From assembly GCF_028867935.1 (NCBI RefSeq), contig NZ_JAPQNS010000019.1, positions 62,001-126,000 on the forward strand: 64,000 nucleotides of DNA. Direction: 5' to 3'. A program made the translations under genes and the position numbers. The DNA is from Flavobacterium sp. SUN052 (GTDB lineage: Bacteria > Bacteroidota > Bacteroidia > Flavobacteriales > Flavobacteriaceae). Position 1 is the stretch's first letter; each line of letters starts with the position of its first letter. Under the pieces are notes generated by a model. That model was given only the letters and a program-made list of their open reading frames with translations. It was not told the origin of the DNA and made no database searches. Below, in pieces: positions 18,673-27,690 of this stretch.

Positions 18673-20109
18673 ATGATGAAAAATAACTGGAATCGGCGGG
18701 AATTTCTGCAAAAAACGAGCGCAGCAACCTTGGCCGCTATGGCAGCAGGTATGCCTATGTCGAGTCTTTTGTCGGGCTGTAAAACGCGGCAACCGGGCCA
18801 GACCAACGGTACCGCCGATACCGTGATTCTGCTTTGGATGGCCGGGGGCATGGCCCATACTGAAACCTTCGATCCTAAGCGGTACACGGCCTACGAAACT
18901 GGTATGGACCCAAATCGGGTATTAAGCACCTTCAAACCAGTACCGACGGTGCTGGACGGCATCAATTTTTCGGAAGGGCTTCAGTCAATTGGCAAGGTGA
19001 TGGATAAGGGAACCCTCATCCGCTCGTACATCGCAGCCGACCTGGGCCATATTTTGCACTCCCGCCATCAGTATCACTGGCACACCTGCTATGAACCACC
19101 CCAAACCGTGGCGGCTCCGCATATTGGTTCGTGGATAGCCAAAGAACTAGGGCCCAAAAATCCGGTTATTCCTGCCTTTGTCGATATTGGGCAGCGGTTT
19201 ACAGTGGGCGAGGCCGAAGAACTAAAAGCTTTTCATACGGCTGGTTTTCTAGGTAATGAATTTGGCCCGTTCTTCATTCCTGATCCTACCCAGGGACTGG
19301 AAAGTGTTCGGCCACCCATCGGGATGGATGCCAAACGATTTGAGCGACGGAATCAGTTGTACAACGACCTCATCAGCACCAGCCCGATGGGCGAGTTTGG
19401 CAGCGATTATCAGAAAGAATCGCTGAAGCGATCGATGGAGCAGGCTTACCGCCTGTTGAACTCACCCGAAGCCAAGGCCTTCGATCTCAGTCAGGAACCG
19501 AAGGCCAGCTACGACATTTACAATACAGGCAAGTTTGGACTAGGTTGTCTACTGGCCCGCCGACTTACCGAGCAGGGCGCTCGCTTTATCAGCGTGACCA
19601 CGGAGTACGTACCTTTCCTGGGTTGGGATACCCACGAAAACGGCCATACGCGCCTGGAGGAGATGAAATGCCAGATTGACGCGCCCATTGCCCAACTCAT
19701 TAAGGATCTGGACAAGACCGGGCATCTGGATCGAACGCTGATTATTCTGGCCAGTGAGTTTAGCCGGGATATGATGGTGGAAGGAAAACCAGAATTAAAA
19801 GTGCAAGATCAGGTTAAAGTGCCGGATGTGATGTCGGAACCGAAATTCTACGGTATGCACCGTCACTTCACCGATGCGGGCTCTGTGCTGATGTTTGGCG
19901 GGGGAATAAAAAAAGGATTCGTTTATGGTAAAACGGCCGATGAACGGCCTTGTAAAACCATTGAAAACCCAATTCGTATCGAGGGTATTCACCAGACCAT
20001 TTATCACGCGCTGGGTATTGCACCCGATACGCACTACGAGGTTGAAAAACGCCCGTTTTATTCAACACCGGACGGGTTGGGCAAACCGGTCATGGAATTG
20101 CTAGCTTGA
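18673..20109 (+). CDS. Tat-exported DUF1501 protein, first copy
   Basis: A 478-residue protein starting at ATG 18673 (MMKNNWNRREFLQ); a GTG at 18646 lies inside the hairpin repeat and is unlikely. NRREFLQKTS followed by an Ala-rich stretch is a twin-arginine signal. The body is a DUF1501 domain, a relative of the sulfatase/alkaline-phosphatase fold, with WMAGGMAHTETFDP at the start and FGGGIKKGFVYG near the end. Function is unknown. DUF1501 genes pair with DUF1549/DUF1553 cytochromes in Planctomycetes and some Bacteroidota, as here with the gene just upstream, so the two products probably act together outside the inner membrane. Confidence 0.88.
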   Translation: MMKNNWNRREFLQKTSAATLAAMAAGMPMSSLLSGCKTRQPGQTNGTADTVILLWMAGGMAHTETFDPKRYTAYETGMDPNRVLSTFKPVPTVLDGINFSEGLQSIGKVMDKGTLIRSYIAADLGHILHSRHQYHWHTCYEPPQTVAAPHIGSWIAKELGPKNPVIPAFVDIGQRFTVGEAEELKAFHTAGFLGNEFGPFFIPDPTQGLESVRPPIGMDAKRFERRNQLYNDLISTSPMGEFGSDYQKESLKRSMEQAYRLLNSPEAKAFDLSQEPKASYDIYNTGKFGLGCLLARRLTEQGARFISVTTEYVPFLGWDTHENGHTRLEEMKCQIDAPIAQLIKDLDKTGHLDRTLIILASEFSRDMMVEGKPELKVQDQVKVPDVMSEPKFYGMHRHFTDAGSVLMFGGGIKKGFVYGKTADERPCKTIENPIRIEGIHQTIYHALGIAPDTHYEVEKRPFYSTPDGLGKPVMELLA

Positions 20110-20114
20110 ATTTA

Positions 20115-20190
20115 TATCCTCAGTCTGTGTCCTCACAGACCGCATTGACATTGGCTGATAAGCGGTCTGTGAGGACACAGACCGAGGATA
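20115..20190. repeat. Inverted repeat with 29-bp arms, family B
   Basis: Arms at 20115-20143 and 20162-20190 match at 28 of 29 positions around an 18-nt loop. The arm core is CGGTCTGTGAGGACACAGAC. It is unrelated in sequence to family A and lies 5 nt after the DUF1501 stop codon. No T-run follows, so it is not a classical terminator. Confidence 0.92.
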
Positions 20191-20211
20191 CAGGCTAAAC
20201 AAATAGTGGAT

Positions 20212-22530
20212 ATGCATAAAAATATCGTCTATATAATCGCTCTACTCGCCGAATTGGGCTACTGTTTCCAATCATGCACAACTACCTCATCGAGCCGGGT
20301 GGTTCAGGAAACAATACCCGACAAAATCAGCTACAACTTCGATATTCGGCCAATTTTATCGGATAAATGCCTGGCTTGTCACGGTCCCGACGCCAACAAA
20401 CGCGAAGCAGGGCTGCGGCTCGACATGGCCGAAAGTGCCTACAAAGCCCTGTCTGAGCACCCAAACGCGCACGCCCTTGTCCCCGGCAAACCCGAATCAT
20501 CGGAGGTGTATTTGCGGATCACATCGGAAGATACCGGCACCCTGATGCCCCCTCCCTCGTCGAATCTCAAACTGTCGGCGCATCAAATTAAGCTGATCGA
20601 GAAATGGATAAAACAGGGGGCCGCTTATGAAAAACACTGGGCCTTTGTCGCGCCGAAAAAAACAGTGCTGCCAACGGTTGATCAGAATAAGTGGCCGAAA
20701 AATGAGATCGACTACTTCATTCTCCATAAACAGGAACAAAAAGGGCTTGCCCCAAACGTCGAAGCCGACAAAGAGCACCTACTCCGGCGGTTGAGCCTCG
20801 ACCTGACCGGCCTACCACCGAGCCTGTCGCTGATGGATAGCTTTCTAGCAGACAAGAGTCCCAATGCCTACGAAAAAGCAGTCAATCAGCTCCTGAAATC
20901 GCCTACGTACGGCGAAAAAATGGCGTTGCACTGGCTCGATCTGGCCCGCTTCGCCGATTCACACGGGTATCAGGACGATGGCTATCGAACTCAGTGGCCC
21001 TGGCGCGACTGGGTGATTCACGCCTTCAACAAAAACATGTCTTACAAGGATTTTGTGACCTGGCAGTTGGCCGGAGACTTGTTGCCCGAGGCAAGCAAAG
21101 AGCAGTTGCTGGCGACGGGCTTTAACCGAAATCACAAAATCACCGAAGAAGGGGGCACTATTCAGGAGGAGTACAGAATCTCTTATGTAACGGATCGCAA
21201 CGATCTGTTTGGGAAAGGGTTGCTGGGTGTTACGATGGAATGCGCCCACTGCCACGACCATAAATACGACCCATTTTCCCACAAGGAATATTACCAGCTC
21301 TTTGCGTTTTTCAACAACGTGAAAGAAGTGGGCATGGAATCGGTGATTGGTGGCCCAGATACGTATGCCAAAAAGCCGATGATGGAGATTTGTGACGAAG
21401 ACCTCCAGGGCATTCTTTCGTTCGTGAACAAGCGCGACACAAACCGCCTGATCGTATCGGTGATGGGTGATCTGGATACGACCCGCAAAACGTTTGTGCT
21501 GAAACGGGGCGTGTATGATGCTCCCGGCGAAGAAGTGCAGCCCGGTACGCCAAAGGCCATTTTACCCTTCAACCCAAACTACCCCAAAAACCGGCTGGGT
21601 CTTTCAAAATGGTTATTTGAACGCAAAAATCCGCTCACAGCACGGGTGTACGTTAACCTGTTGTGGCAGGAGTTCTTTGGAAAAGGCATCGTAAAAACAT
21701 CCGGTGATTTCGGCATGCAGGGCGAGCTTCCCTCCCACCCCGAACTGCTCGACTGGCTGGCAGTCGATTTCATGGATCATGGCTGGGACATCAAACGGTT
21801 GGTGAAACAGATGGTGACCTCAGCCACCTACCGGCAATCGGCGGTTGTTACTCCCGACAAACTGGCTACCGATCCTGAAAATGTCCTGTTGGCCAGAGGC
21901 CCGCGTTACCGTATCCAAGCAGAATTTGTGAAAGATTTAGTCCTGAGCAGCAGCGGTCTGTTAAACCCGGCTATCGGTGGACCAAGTGTAAAACCGTATC
22001 AGCCAGCAGGGCTGTGGGAAGGGGCCACCTCGGGTCGAGGATTGCTTTCGCAGTACACCCAGGATCATGGTCCAAACCTGTACCGGCGGGGTATGTACAC
22101 GCTGATCAAGCGCACTGTTCCTCCCCCGTCTATGGCTATTTTCGATGCCAGCAACCGCGACCTATGCGAAGTTAAAAGACTGAAAACCAACACACCTTTA
22201 CAGGCTCTGGTGATGATGAATGATCCAACCGTATTGGAGGCATCACGCGTTTTAGCTGCCCGTCTGTTGCAGGAAAAAGGAGAAACAAACGCTAAAATCG
22301 AAAAAGTATTCCGGCTGATTGTCAGTCGAAAACCAAGCGAGAAAGAGGTGTCGATCCTCAGTACGTACTACGACAAGGAGCTTAAAAAATTGAACAAAGT
22401 GAGTATCGATAAAACGTTGGCGGTTGGCGAATACCCCATTCCTGGCCGTATTGACCGAACGAAGCTGGCTGCCCTAATGCGCGTTGTGACAACGATTTAT
22501 AATCTGGAGGAAACCATCACAAAGTCCTGA
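20212..22530 (+). CDS. DUF1549/DUF1553 diheme c-type cytochrome, exported
   Basis: About 772 residues from ATG 20212 (MHKNIVYIIALLAE); a GTG at 20206 is the alternative. A hydrophobic N-terminus and a Cys in CFQSC suggest a signal peptide, possibly a lipoprotein. A cytochrome domain has CLACH (Cys53 from this ATG), followed by DUF1549 (LLRRLSLDLTGLPPS) with a second heme site CAHCH (Cys344), then DUF1553 (GDFGMQGELPSHPELLDWLA). The insert that often separates the two DUF domains is short. Unlike the protein at 16191 it has no DUF2231 membrane module. It is paired with the DUF1501 gene at 22690. Substrate and electron acceptor are unknown. Confidence 0.87.
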   Translation: MHKNIVYIIALLAELGYCFQSCTTTSSSRVVQETIPDKISYNFDIRPILSDKCLACHGPDANKREAGLRLDMAESAYKALSEHPNAHALVPGKPESSEVYLRITSEDTGTLMPPPSSNLKLSAHQIKLIEKWIKQGAAYEKHWAFVAPKKTVLPTVDQNKWPKNEIDYFILHKQEQKGLAPNVEADKEHLLRRLSLDLTGLPPSLSLMDSFLADKSPNAYEKAVNQLLKSPTYGEKMALHWLDLARFADSHGYQDDGYRTQWPWRDWVIHAFNKNMSYKDFVTWQLAGDLLPEASKEQLLATGFNRNHKITEEGGTIQEEYRISYVTDRNDLFGKGLLGVTMECAHCHDHKYDPFSHKEYYQLFAFFNNVKEVGMESVIGGPDTYAKKPMMEICDEDLQGILSFVNKRDTNRLIVSVMGDLDTTRKTFVLKRGVYDAPGEEVQPGTPKAILPFNPNYPKNRLGLSKWLFERKNPLTARVYVNLLWQEFFGKGIVKTSGDFGMQGELPSHPELLDWLAVDFMDHGWDIKRLVKQMVTSATYRQSAVVTPDKLATDPENVLLARGPRYRIQAEFVKDLVLSSSGLLNPAIGGPSVKPYQPAGLWEGATSGRGLLSQYTQDHGPNLYRRGMYTLIKRTVPPPSMAIFDASNRDLCEVKRLKTNTPLQALVMMNDPTVLEASRVLAARLLQEKGETNAKIEKVFRLIVSRKPSEKEVSILSTYYDKELKKLNKVSIDKTLAVGEYPIPGRIDRTKLAALMRVVTTIYNLEETITKS

Positions 22531-22540
22531 AAGAATTTTT

Positions 22541-22670
22541 GGAACGCAGATGACACGGATGCTGTGCAACGCTGATCAAACGGATTTTCTTCCTATTTAA
22601 AAAGAAAAATCAGCGGAAATCAGCGTTGCGCAGCATCCGCGTCATCAGCACGGTCCGCCGTTGCGTTTCC
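22541..22670. repeat. Hairpin repeat, family A copy 2
   Basis: Inner arms at 22549-22576 and 22619-22646 match at 26 of 28 positions. The left end begins with the family A opening GGAACGCAGATGACACGGAT. The right arm carries an extra block of about 16 nt before the terminal GCGTTTCC. It lies between the cytochrome gene and its DUF1501 partner, the same kind of junction as copy 1. Confidence 0.88.
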
Positions 22671-22689
22671 AACTTGCAGATTCACAATT

Positions 22690-24144
22690 ATGGAAAAGGA
22701 AATTCTTGAACACGGTCTGAATTTTAACCGACGTCGATTTCTGTCCCGGCTTAGTCTGGGTCTGGGTAGTGCGGCTTTGGGTTCGTTGCTGATCCCCGAT
22801 CTGTTCAGTGGCAATGGGGCCGACGAAGACGGACTAACACCCGGTATTCCGCACTTTGCGCCCAAAGCTAAACGGGTAATTTACTTGTTCCAGAACGGGG
22901 CGCCCTCTCAACAGGAACTGTTCGATTACAAGCCCAAATTGCGGGAAATGATGGGACAGGAGTTACCACCATCCGTGCGGGGGACCCAGCGATTGACGGG
23001 CATGACAGCCAATCAGAAAGAGTTTCCGATGGTGGGGTCGTTTGTCGACTTCAAGCAATACGGTCAATCGAGGGCCTGGGTGAGCGACTTGTTCCCCTAT
23101 ACGGCTGGTATTATTGACGATCTCTGTATCGTAAAATCCATGTTTACCGAAGCCATCAACCACGATCCGGCGCTCACGTTTTTGCAGACGGGTTCTCAGC
23201 AGGGCAACCGGCCCAGTATGGGTTCATGGCTGAGTTACGGGCTGGGAAACGAGAATAAAAACCTGCCCAATTTTACCGTTTTGCTCTCACGCGGCATTGG
23301 CAACGGGCAGGGTGTCTATTCCAAACTGTGGTCGAATGGGTTTCTGGATTCCATTCATCAGGGCGTACAGTTTAGCAAGGGCGAAGATCCTGTGTTGTAC
23401 CTCCGCGATCCCGACGGCATGGATCGGCAGGACCGCCGGGACATGCTCGACAACCTTGCGCAACTTAACGACCTCTCGTACCAGGAGTTTGGCGACCCAG
23501 AAATTGCTGCCAAGGTGAAGCAGTACGAAATGGCCTACCGGATGCAAACCGCAGTGCCCGAAGTGATGGATCTCTCGAAAGAGCCCGACGATATTATCAA
23601 GCTCTACGGTCCCGACTGTATGGTTCCGGGTACGTTTGCCGCTAACTGCCTGCTGGCTCGCAAACTATCCGAAAACGGGGTACGTTTTGTTCAGTTGTAC
23701 CATCAGGGCTGGGATCAGCATGGCAATCTTCCGTTTGAGATAGCCAAGCAGGCCAAAGATGTCGATCAGGCTTCGGCGGCTTTGGTTACCGACCTCAAAC
23801 AGCGCGGTTTGTTAGACGAAACACTCGTAATCTGGGGCGGTGAGTTTGGCCGTACCAGCTACACGCAGGGAAAGCTCACCGCCGATAATTACGGCCGTGA
23901 TCACCACCCCCGTTGCTTTACAATCTGGATGGCAGGCGGAGGCATCAAACCCGGCATTGTCTACGGCGAAACCGACGATGTAGGCTATAACATCATCAAA
24001 GACCCCGTCCATGTGCATGATTTCCAGGCAACTGTATTAAACCAAATGGGCTTGAATCACGAAAAGCTAATTTTCAAGCACTTAGGCCGCCGATATCGGT
24101 TAACTGATGTCTCGGGCAAAGTAATACCGGGGCTAATTGCGTGA
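22690..24144 (+). CDS. Tat-exported DUF1501 protein, second copy
   Basis: A 484-residue protein with NFNRRRFLSRLSLGLGS near the N-terminus, a twin-arginine signal, then LGSLLIPDLF. The DUF1501 body includes YLFQNGAPSQQELFDYKP early and WGGEFGRTSYTQ and GRDHHPRCFTIWMAGGGIKP late, with His-rich segments that could bind metal. It differs enough from the DUF1501 protein at 18673 to be a separate lineage and not a recent duplicate. It follows the second DUF1549/DUF1553 gene, so each cytochrome has its own partner. Function is unknown. Confidence 0.88.
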   Translation: MEKEILEHGLNFNRRRFLSRLSLGLGSAALGSLLIPDLFSGNGADEDGLTPGIPHFAPKAKRVIYLFQNGAPSQQELFDYKPKLREMMGQELPPSVRGTQRLTGMTANQKEFPMVGSFVDFKQYGQSRAWVSDLFPYTAGIIDDLCIVKSMFTEAINHDPALTFLQTGSQQGNRPSMGSWLSYGLGNENKNLPNFTVLLSRGIGNGQGVYSKLWSNGFLDSIHQGVQFSKGEDPVLYLRDPDGMDRQDRRDMLDNLAQLNDLSYQEFGDPEIAAKVKQYEMAYRMQTAVPEVMDLSKEPDDIIKLYGPDCMVPGTFAANCLLARKLSENGVRFVQLYHQGWDQHGNLPFEIAKQAKDVDQASAALVTDLKQRGLLDETLVIWGGEFGRTSYTQGKLTADNYGRDHHPRCFTIWMAGGGIKPGIVYGETDDVGYNIIKDPVHVHDFQATVLNQMGLNHEKLIFKHLGRRYRLTDVSGKVIPGLIA

Positions 24145-24165
24145 TTTTTACCGTCAACACATAAT

Positions 24166-24241
24166 GGAACGCGGATGACGCGGATGCTTCGCAACGCCAA
24201 TTTGCGCTGATCTTTCTTTAATCCGTACAAATCCGCGTTCC
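24166..24241. repeat. Hairpin repeat, family A copy 3 (degenerate)
   Basis: The ends are perfect 11-bp inverted repeats (24166-24176 and 24231-24241, GGAACGCGGAT). The interior keeps family A words such as GATGACGCGGATGCTTCGCAA but no longer pairs well. At 76 bp it is shorter than the other copies. It ends 9 nt before the next start codon. Confidence 0.82.
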
Positions 24242-24250
24242 AAGAAAACC

Positions 24251-26467
24251 ATGAATAAAAAGTTAATCAGTGTAGCGGAGCAGGTGTTGTTTGCGTCGGT
24301 TGTCTTCGTGTTGTTTTTGCTGCTGTTTGCCGACAAAATAGTCGTTCCCGTCTGGCTGCAACCGCTGGGGCGAATGCATCCGCTATTTCTGCACTTTCCC
24401 ATTGTTATTTTACTGTTGGCAATGGTTATGGAAGCGGTTCGGTTCCGGGTGTCCTCTGCCAAAAGCCAGGCCGTTGACCCAACGCAGGCCGACGATGTGG
24501 CACCCACGCAACGTGATTTTTATCAGGAATTTCTGAGCGGACTATTGCTCGTTGGCACCCTGTCGGCGGGTTTAACGGTTATAATGGGGCTGTTTCTGTC
24601 CAACGAAGACGGCTACTCTGGTTCGGTGCTGCAATGGCATAAATGGACAGGCATTGGCATCTTTTTCATCTCGGCACTGGTTTATTGGGCGCGCAAGAAG
24701 AATTGGTACAATCCGCGTTTGGCTCAGGCTGGCGCTTTAACAACCGTTATTTGCCTAATTGGGGCGGGGCATTATGGAGCTACGCTCACCCACGGCGAAA
24801 ATTTCTTGTTCAAACCGTTGAGTAGTCAGACTGAAAAAGAGCCCATTCCACTCGATCAGGCGCTGGTGTTCAACCACGTGATACTTCCTATTTTCGAGCA
24901 GAAGTGCATCAGTTGTCACAACCCCGATAAACTGAAAGGCCAACTAAATCTGACCGATGCCGAGTCGATCCGAAAGGGCGGAAAATCGGGAAAGCTGTTT
25001 GTGGCCGGGCGCCCCGACATCAGTTTGCTTTTGCAACGAATTCACCTGCCGACGGATGAGAAAAAACACATGCCGCCAACGGGCAAAACCCAGCTTACAC
25101 CCCAGGAAATCACTTTGTTGGCTTTATGGGTAAAAGGCCGGGCTGATTTCAAAAAACGAGTGCTTGATTTGCCCGCTACCGATTCGCTGCGGTTTATAGC
25201 AGCTGGCCTGTTCAAACCGGTTCAGCCCATTGAGCAATACGATTTTGAGGCTCCTGACGAAGAGACCGTAAAAGAGCTGAATAACGACTACCGAACCGTT
25301 GCATTTTTGGCCCGTGAATCGCCCGCACTGGCGGTTAACCTGTACAACAAGGCCGCTTACACGCCCGAACAACTCGATGAACTGAGCCCGGTAAAGCAGC
25401 AGATTGTGTATTTAAACTTGAACAAATTACCCGTACACGATGCGGATCTGAAGCGGATTAGCCAATTCGAAAACCTACAGAAACTGGACCTGAACTTCAC
25501 TGATATTACCGGCAATGGCCTGGCCGAACTGGCTTCGTTGAAACAATTGAAAACGCTGGCTTTGTCAGGCACAAAAGTTCGATACGAAGACCTGCAAAAA
25601 CAGATTGGCGCTTTCAAAAGCCTGCAAACAATATCCCTCTGGAACACCGAACTGACACCCGGCCAAATTGCCCAACTGCAAAAAGCAAACAAGGGTGTTG
25701 AGTTTATTGCCGGATTCAATGGCGAGAGCAGCGCACCTATCCGGTTAAATCCTCCGCAAGTAAAAAATTCGACCATTTTCAGCCAGTCGACCACGTTACA
25801 ATTGAGACACCCCATCAAAGGCGTTCAGATACGATACACAACCGATGGGACCGAGCCCGATAGCGTAAACTCGCCAATTCTGACGGATAAAATCGTCGTT
25901 GACAAACCTACAACGGTTAAAGCAAAGGCCTTCAAAGAGGGGTGGTTTGGCAGTAGCGTAGCCACCTTCGATTATTACAAGAGCACCTACAAGCCAGATA
26001 GCGTCAATCTGTTGTTGCCCCTCACGTCCGTGCACAAAGCAGAAGGTCCGTCCTCTTTCTTCGATGGTAAATTAGGCGCGTTCAATGCAAATAGCCCGGC
26101 TTGGGCCAACAATTGGTTGGGCGTTCGAAAAAATGATCTGGCATTAATGGCCGAATTCAAAAAACCGATCACGGTAAATTCGGTGGCGCTACGAATCATG
26201 GTCGAGGAGGAAACGGGCATTTTTCCACCAGGCACCGTGGAGATTTGGGGTGGAAACAGTCGCAACGAGCTGAAACTGCTGGGCACGCTCAAACCGGGTA
26301 TGCCTGTTAAGAAAGAACCTCACGAACTGAAAGCAATTACCTGTACATTTAAGCCGCAAACGGTCTTGTTTCTGAAAGTCATTGCGAAACCGGTTGTCAT
26401 TCCCGACTGGCACCCAAGCAAGGGAAATCCTGGCCTAGTGCTCGTCGATGAAATCTTTATCAATTAG
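24251..26467 (+). CDS. DUF2231 - cytochrome c - leucine-rich repeat - CHB_HEX_C fusion protein
   Basis: A 738-residue protein. Residues about 15-190 carry a four-helix DUF2231-type membrane module (GRMHPLFLHFPIVIL; GHYGATLTHGENF) paralogous to that of the gene at 16191. A cytochrome domain with a single heme site CISCH at Cys219 follows, then leucine-rich repeats (LQKLDLNFTDITGNGLAEL), a chitobiase-C-terminal-like beta domain (IRYTTDGTEPDSVNS) and a C-terminal discoidin-like domain (about 610-738). The last three are protein- or sugar-binding folds, so the protein looks like a membrane-anchored electron carrier with a binding surface. The order is unusual. It sits in the middle of the cluster, 26 nt before the beta-helix gene. 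Confidence 0.8.
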   Translation: MNKKLISVAEQVLFASVVFVLFLLLFADKIVVPVWLQPLGRMHPLFLHFPIVILLLAMVMEAVRFRVSSAKSQAVDPTQADDVAPTQRDFYQEFLSGLLLVGTLSAGLTVIMGLFLSNEDGYSGSVLQWHKWTGIGIFFISALVYWARKKNWYNPRLAQAGALTTVICLIGAGHYGATLTHGENFLFKPLSSQTEKEPIPLDQALVFNHVILPIFEQKCISCHNPDKLKGQLNLTDAESIRKGGKSGKLFVAGRPDISLLLQRIHLPTDEKKHMPPTGKTQLTPQEITLLALWVKGRADFKKRVLDLPATDSLRFIAAGLFKPVQPIEQYDFEAPDEETVKELNNDYRTVAFLARESPALAVNLYNKAAYTPEQLDELSPVKQQIVYLNLNKLPVHDADLKRISQFENLQKLDLNFTDITGNGLAELASLKQLKTLALSGTKVRYEDLQKQIGAFKSLQTISLWNTELTPGQIAQLQKANKGVEFIAGFNGESSAPIRLNPPQVKNSTIFSQSTTLQLRHPIKGVQIRYTTDGTEPDSVNSPILTDKIVVDKPTTVKAKAFKEGWFGSSVATFDYYKSTYKPDSVNLLLPLTSVHKAEGPSSFFDGKLGAFNANSPAWANNWLGVRKNDLALMAEFKKPITVNSVALRIMVEEETGIFPPGTVEIWGGNSRNELKLLGTLKPGMPVKKEPHELKAITCTFKPQTVLFLKVIAKPVVIPDWHPSKGNPGLVLVDEIFIN

Positions 26468-26493
26468 TCCACCGTCTTTATTGTAGCTTACCT

Positions 26494-27690
26494 ATGACCA
26501 GATTGCTCCACTTTATCTGCCTTATATTTCTTTCTGGCATCGCTACCACAACTGCCTTTGCTCAGGCCGACGTTCAGAAAAAGATCCAGACCGACCTGAT
26601 TATGGCCGACGATGGAGCTACCATCGACCTACCCGCTGGAACGTTTGCGCTGGTAAGCAGTCTGTCGTTGCAGGACAAGAAAAATATCACGATTCGGGGT
26701 GCTGGCTCCAGTAAAACAGTGCTATCGTTCAAAAACCAAAGCGAAGGTGCTGAGGGCCTCCGCGTGACGAATGGGCAGAACATTGTAATCGAAAACCTGA
26801 CTATTCAGGACACCAAAGGCGACTGCATCAAGACCATGAACGTGAACGGAATCACGTTCCGCAATGTGCTAGTCGAATGGACGGGAGCTCCCAAAGAAAC
26901 GAATGGCTCTTACGGGCTTTACCCCGTGCAGTGCCAGAACGTAACCATCGAAAGTTGTACGGCTGTGGGCGCTTCTGACGCAGGTATTTACGTTGGTCAA
27001 TCAAAGCAAATTGTAGTGCGCAATTCTGTGGCACATCATAACGTGGCAGGCATCGAAATCGAGAATTCAATTGGGGCTGACGTGTATAAAAACCACGCGT
27101 ACGAAAACACCGGCGGCATTCTGGTGTTCGACCTGCCCGATCTGGTACAGAAAAAAGGTGGCAACGTTCGGGTTTATGACAACTTAATCGAGAACAATAA
27201 CTTCGACAACTTTGCGCCGAAGGGGAACATCGTAGCACGCGTCCCGGCCGGAACAGGCGTGGTGGTTCTGGCCACCAATCAGGTTGAGATTTTTAGTAAT
27301 CAAATTATCAATAACAAGTCTCAGGGAACGGCGGTCATCAGTTATTTCATGACCGAAGAGCCAATTAAAGACCCGCAATATTACCCCTACCCGACGCAGA
27401 TTTCTATTCATGACAACACCTATAGCCGCCCCCCGGTGCATGCTACTTACAAAGGCCGCATGGGTATGATGTTCCGGTTCAAGCTGCGGTTTGGCAAAAA
27501 CGTACCCGACATTATGTGGGATGGTATTGTGGACGACAAAGCGCCTACTAAAGAGTCGCCCCTTTGCCTGAAAAACAACAAAAACGCCAAATTCGCGAAC
27601 ATCGACGCAGCCAACGATTTCAAAACCATTTCCCGCGACATCAGTAAGGTCACCTGTGAGTTGCCCCCACAGACCACGGCAAAACAATGA
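26494..27690 (+). CDS. Exported parallel beta-helix repeat protein (TIGR03805 type)
   Basis: A 398-residue protein with a signal peptide (cleavage near TTAFAQ). The body is built of right-handed beta-helix coils (ITIRGAGSSKTVLSF, NITIRG, NIVIENLTIQDT and later IVVRNSVAHHN). The pattern matches the family described as a beta-helix protein that is regularly encoded next to the SO2930-type diheme cytochrome, here present at 28911. In this window the two genes are separated by an aspartic protease gene that overlaps this one by 4 nt (ATGA). Substrate is unknown; beta-helix folds often bind or cut polysaccharides. Confidence 0.82.
   Translation: MTRLLHFICLIFLSGIATTTAFAQADVQKKIQTDLIMADDGATIDLPAGTFALVSSLSLQDKKNITIRGAGSSKTVLSFKNQSEGAEGLRVTNGQNIVIENLTIQDTKGDCIKTMNVNGITFRNVLVEWTGAPKETNGSYGLYPVQCQNVTIESCTAVGASDAGIYVGQSKQIVVRNSVAHHNVAGIEIENSIGADVYKNHAYENTGGILVFDLPDLVQKKGGNVRVYDNLIENNNFDNFAPKGNIVARVPAGTGVVVLATNQVEIFSNQIINNKSQGTAVISYFMTEEPIKDPQYYPYPTQISIHDNTYSRPPVHATYKGRMGMMFRFKLRFGKNVPDIMWDGIVDDKAPTKESPLCLKNNKNAKFANIDAANDFKTISRDISKVTCELPPQTTAKQ

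Noticed and set aside
16191..24144. Transfer of the DUF1549/DUF1501 genes from a planctomycete
   Set aside because: These families also occur in Bacteroidota, and base composition by eye matches the flanking genes; without a tree the claim is not supportable.
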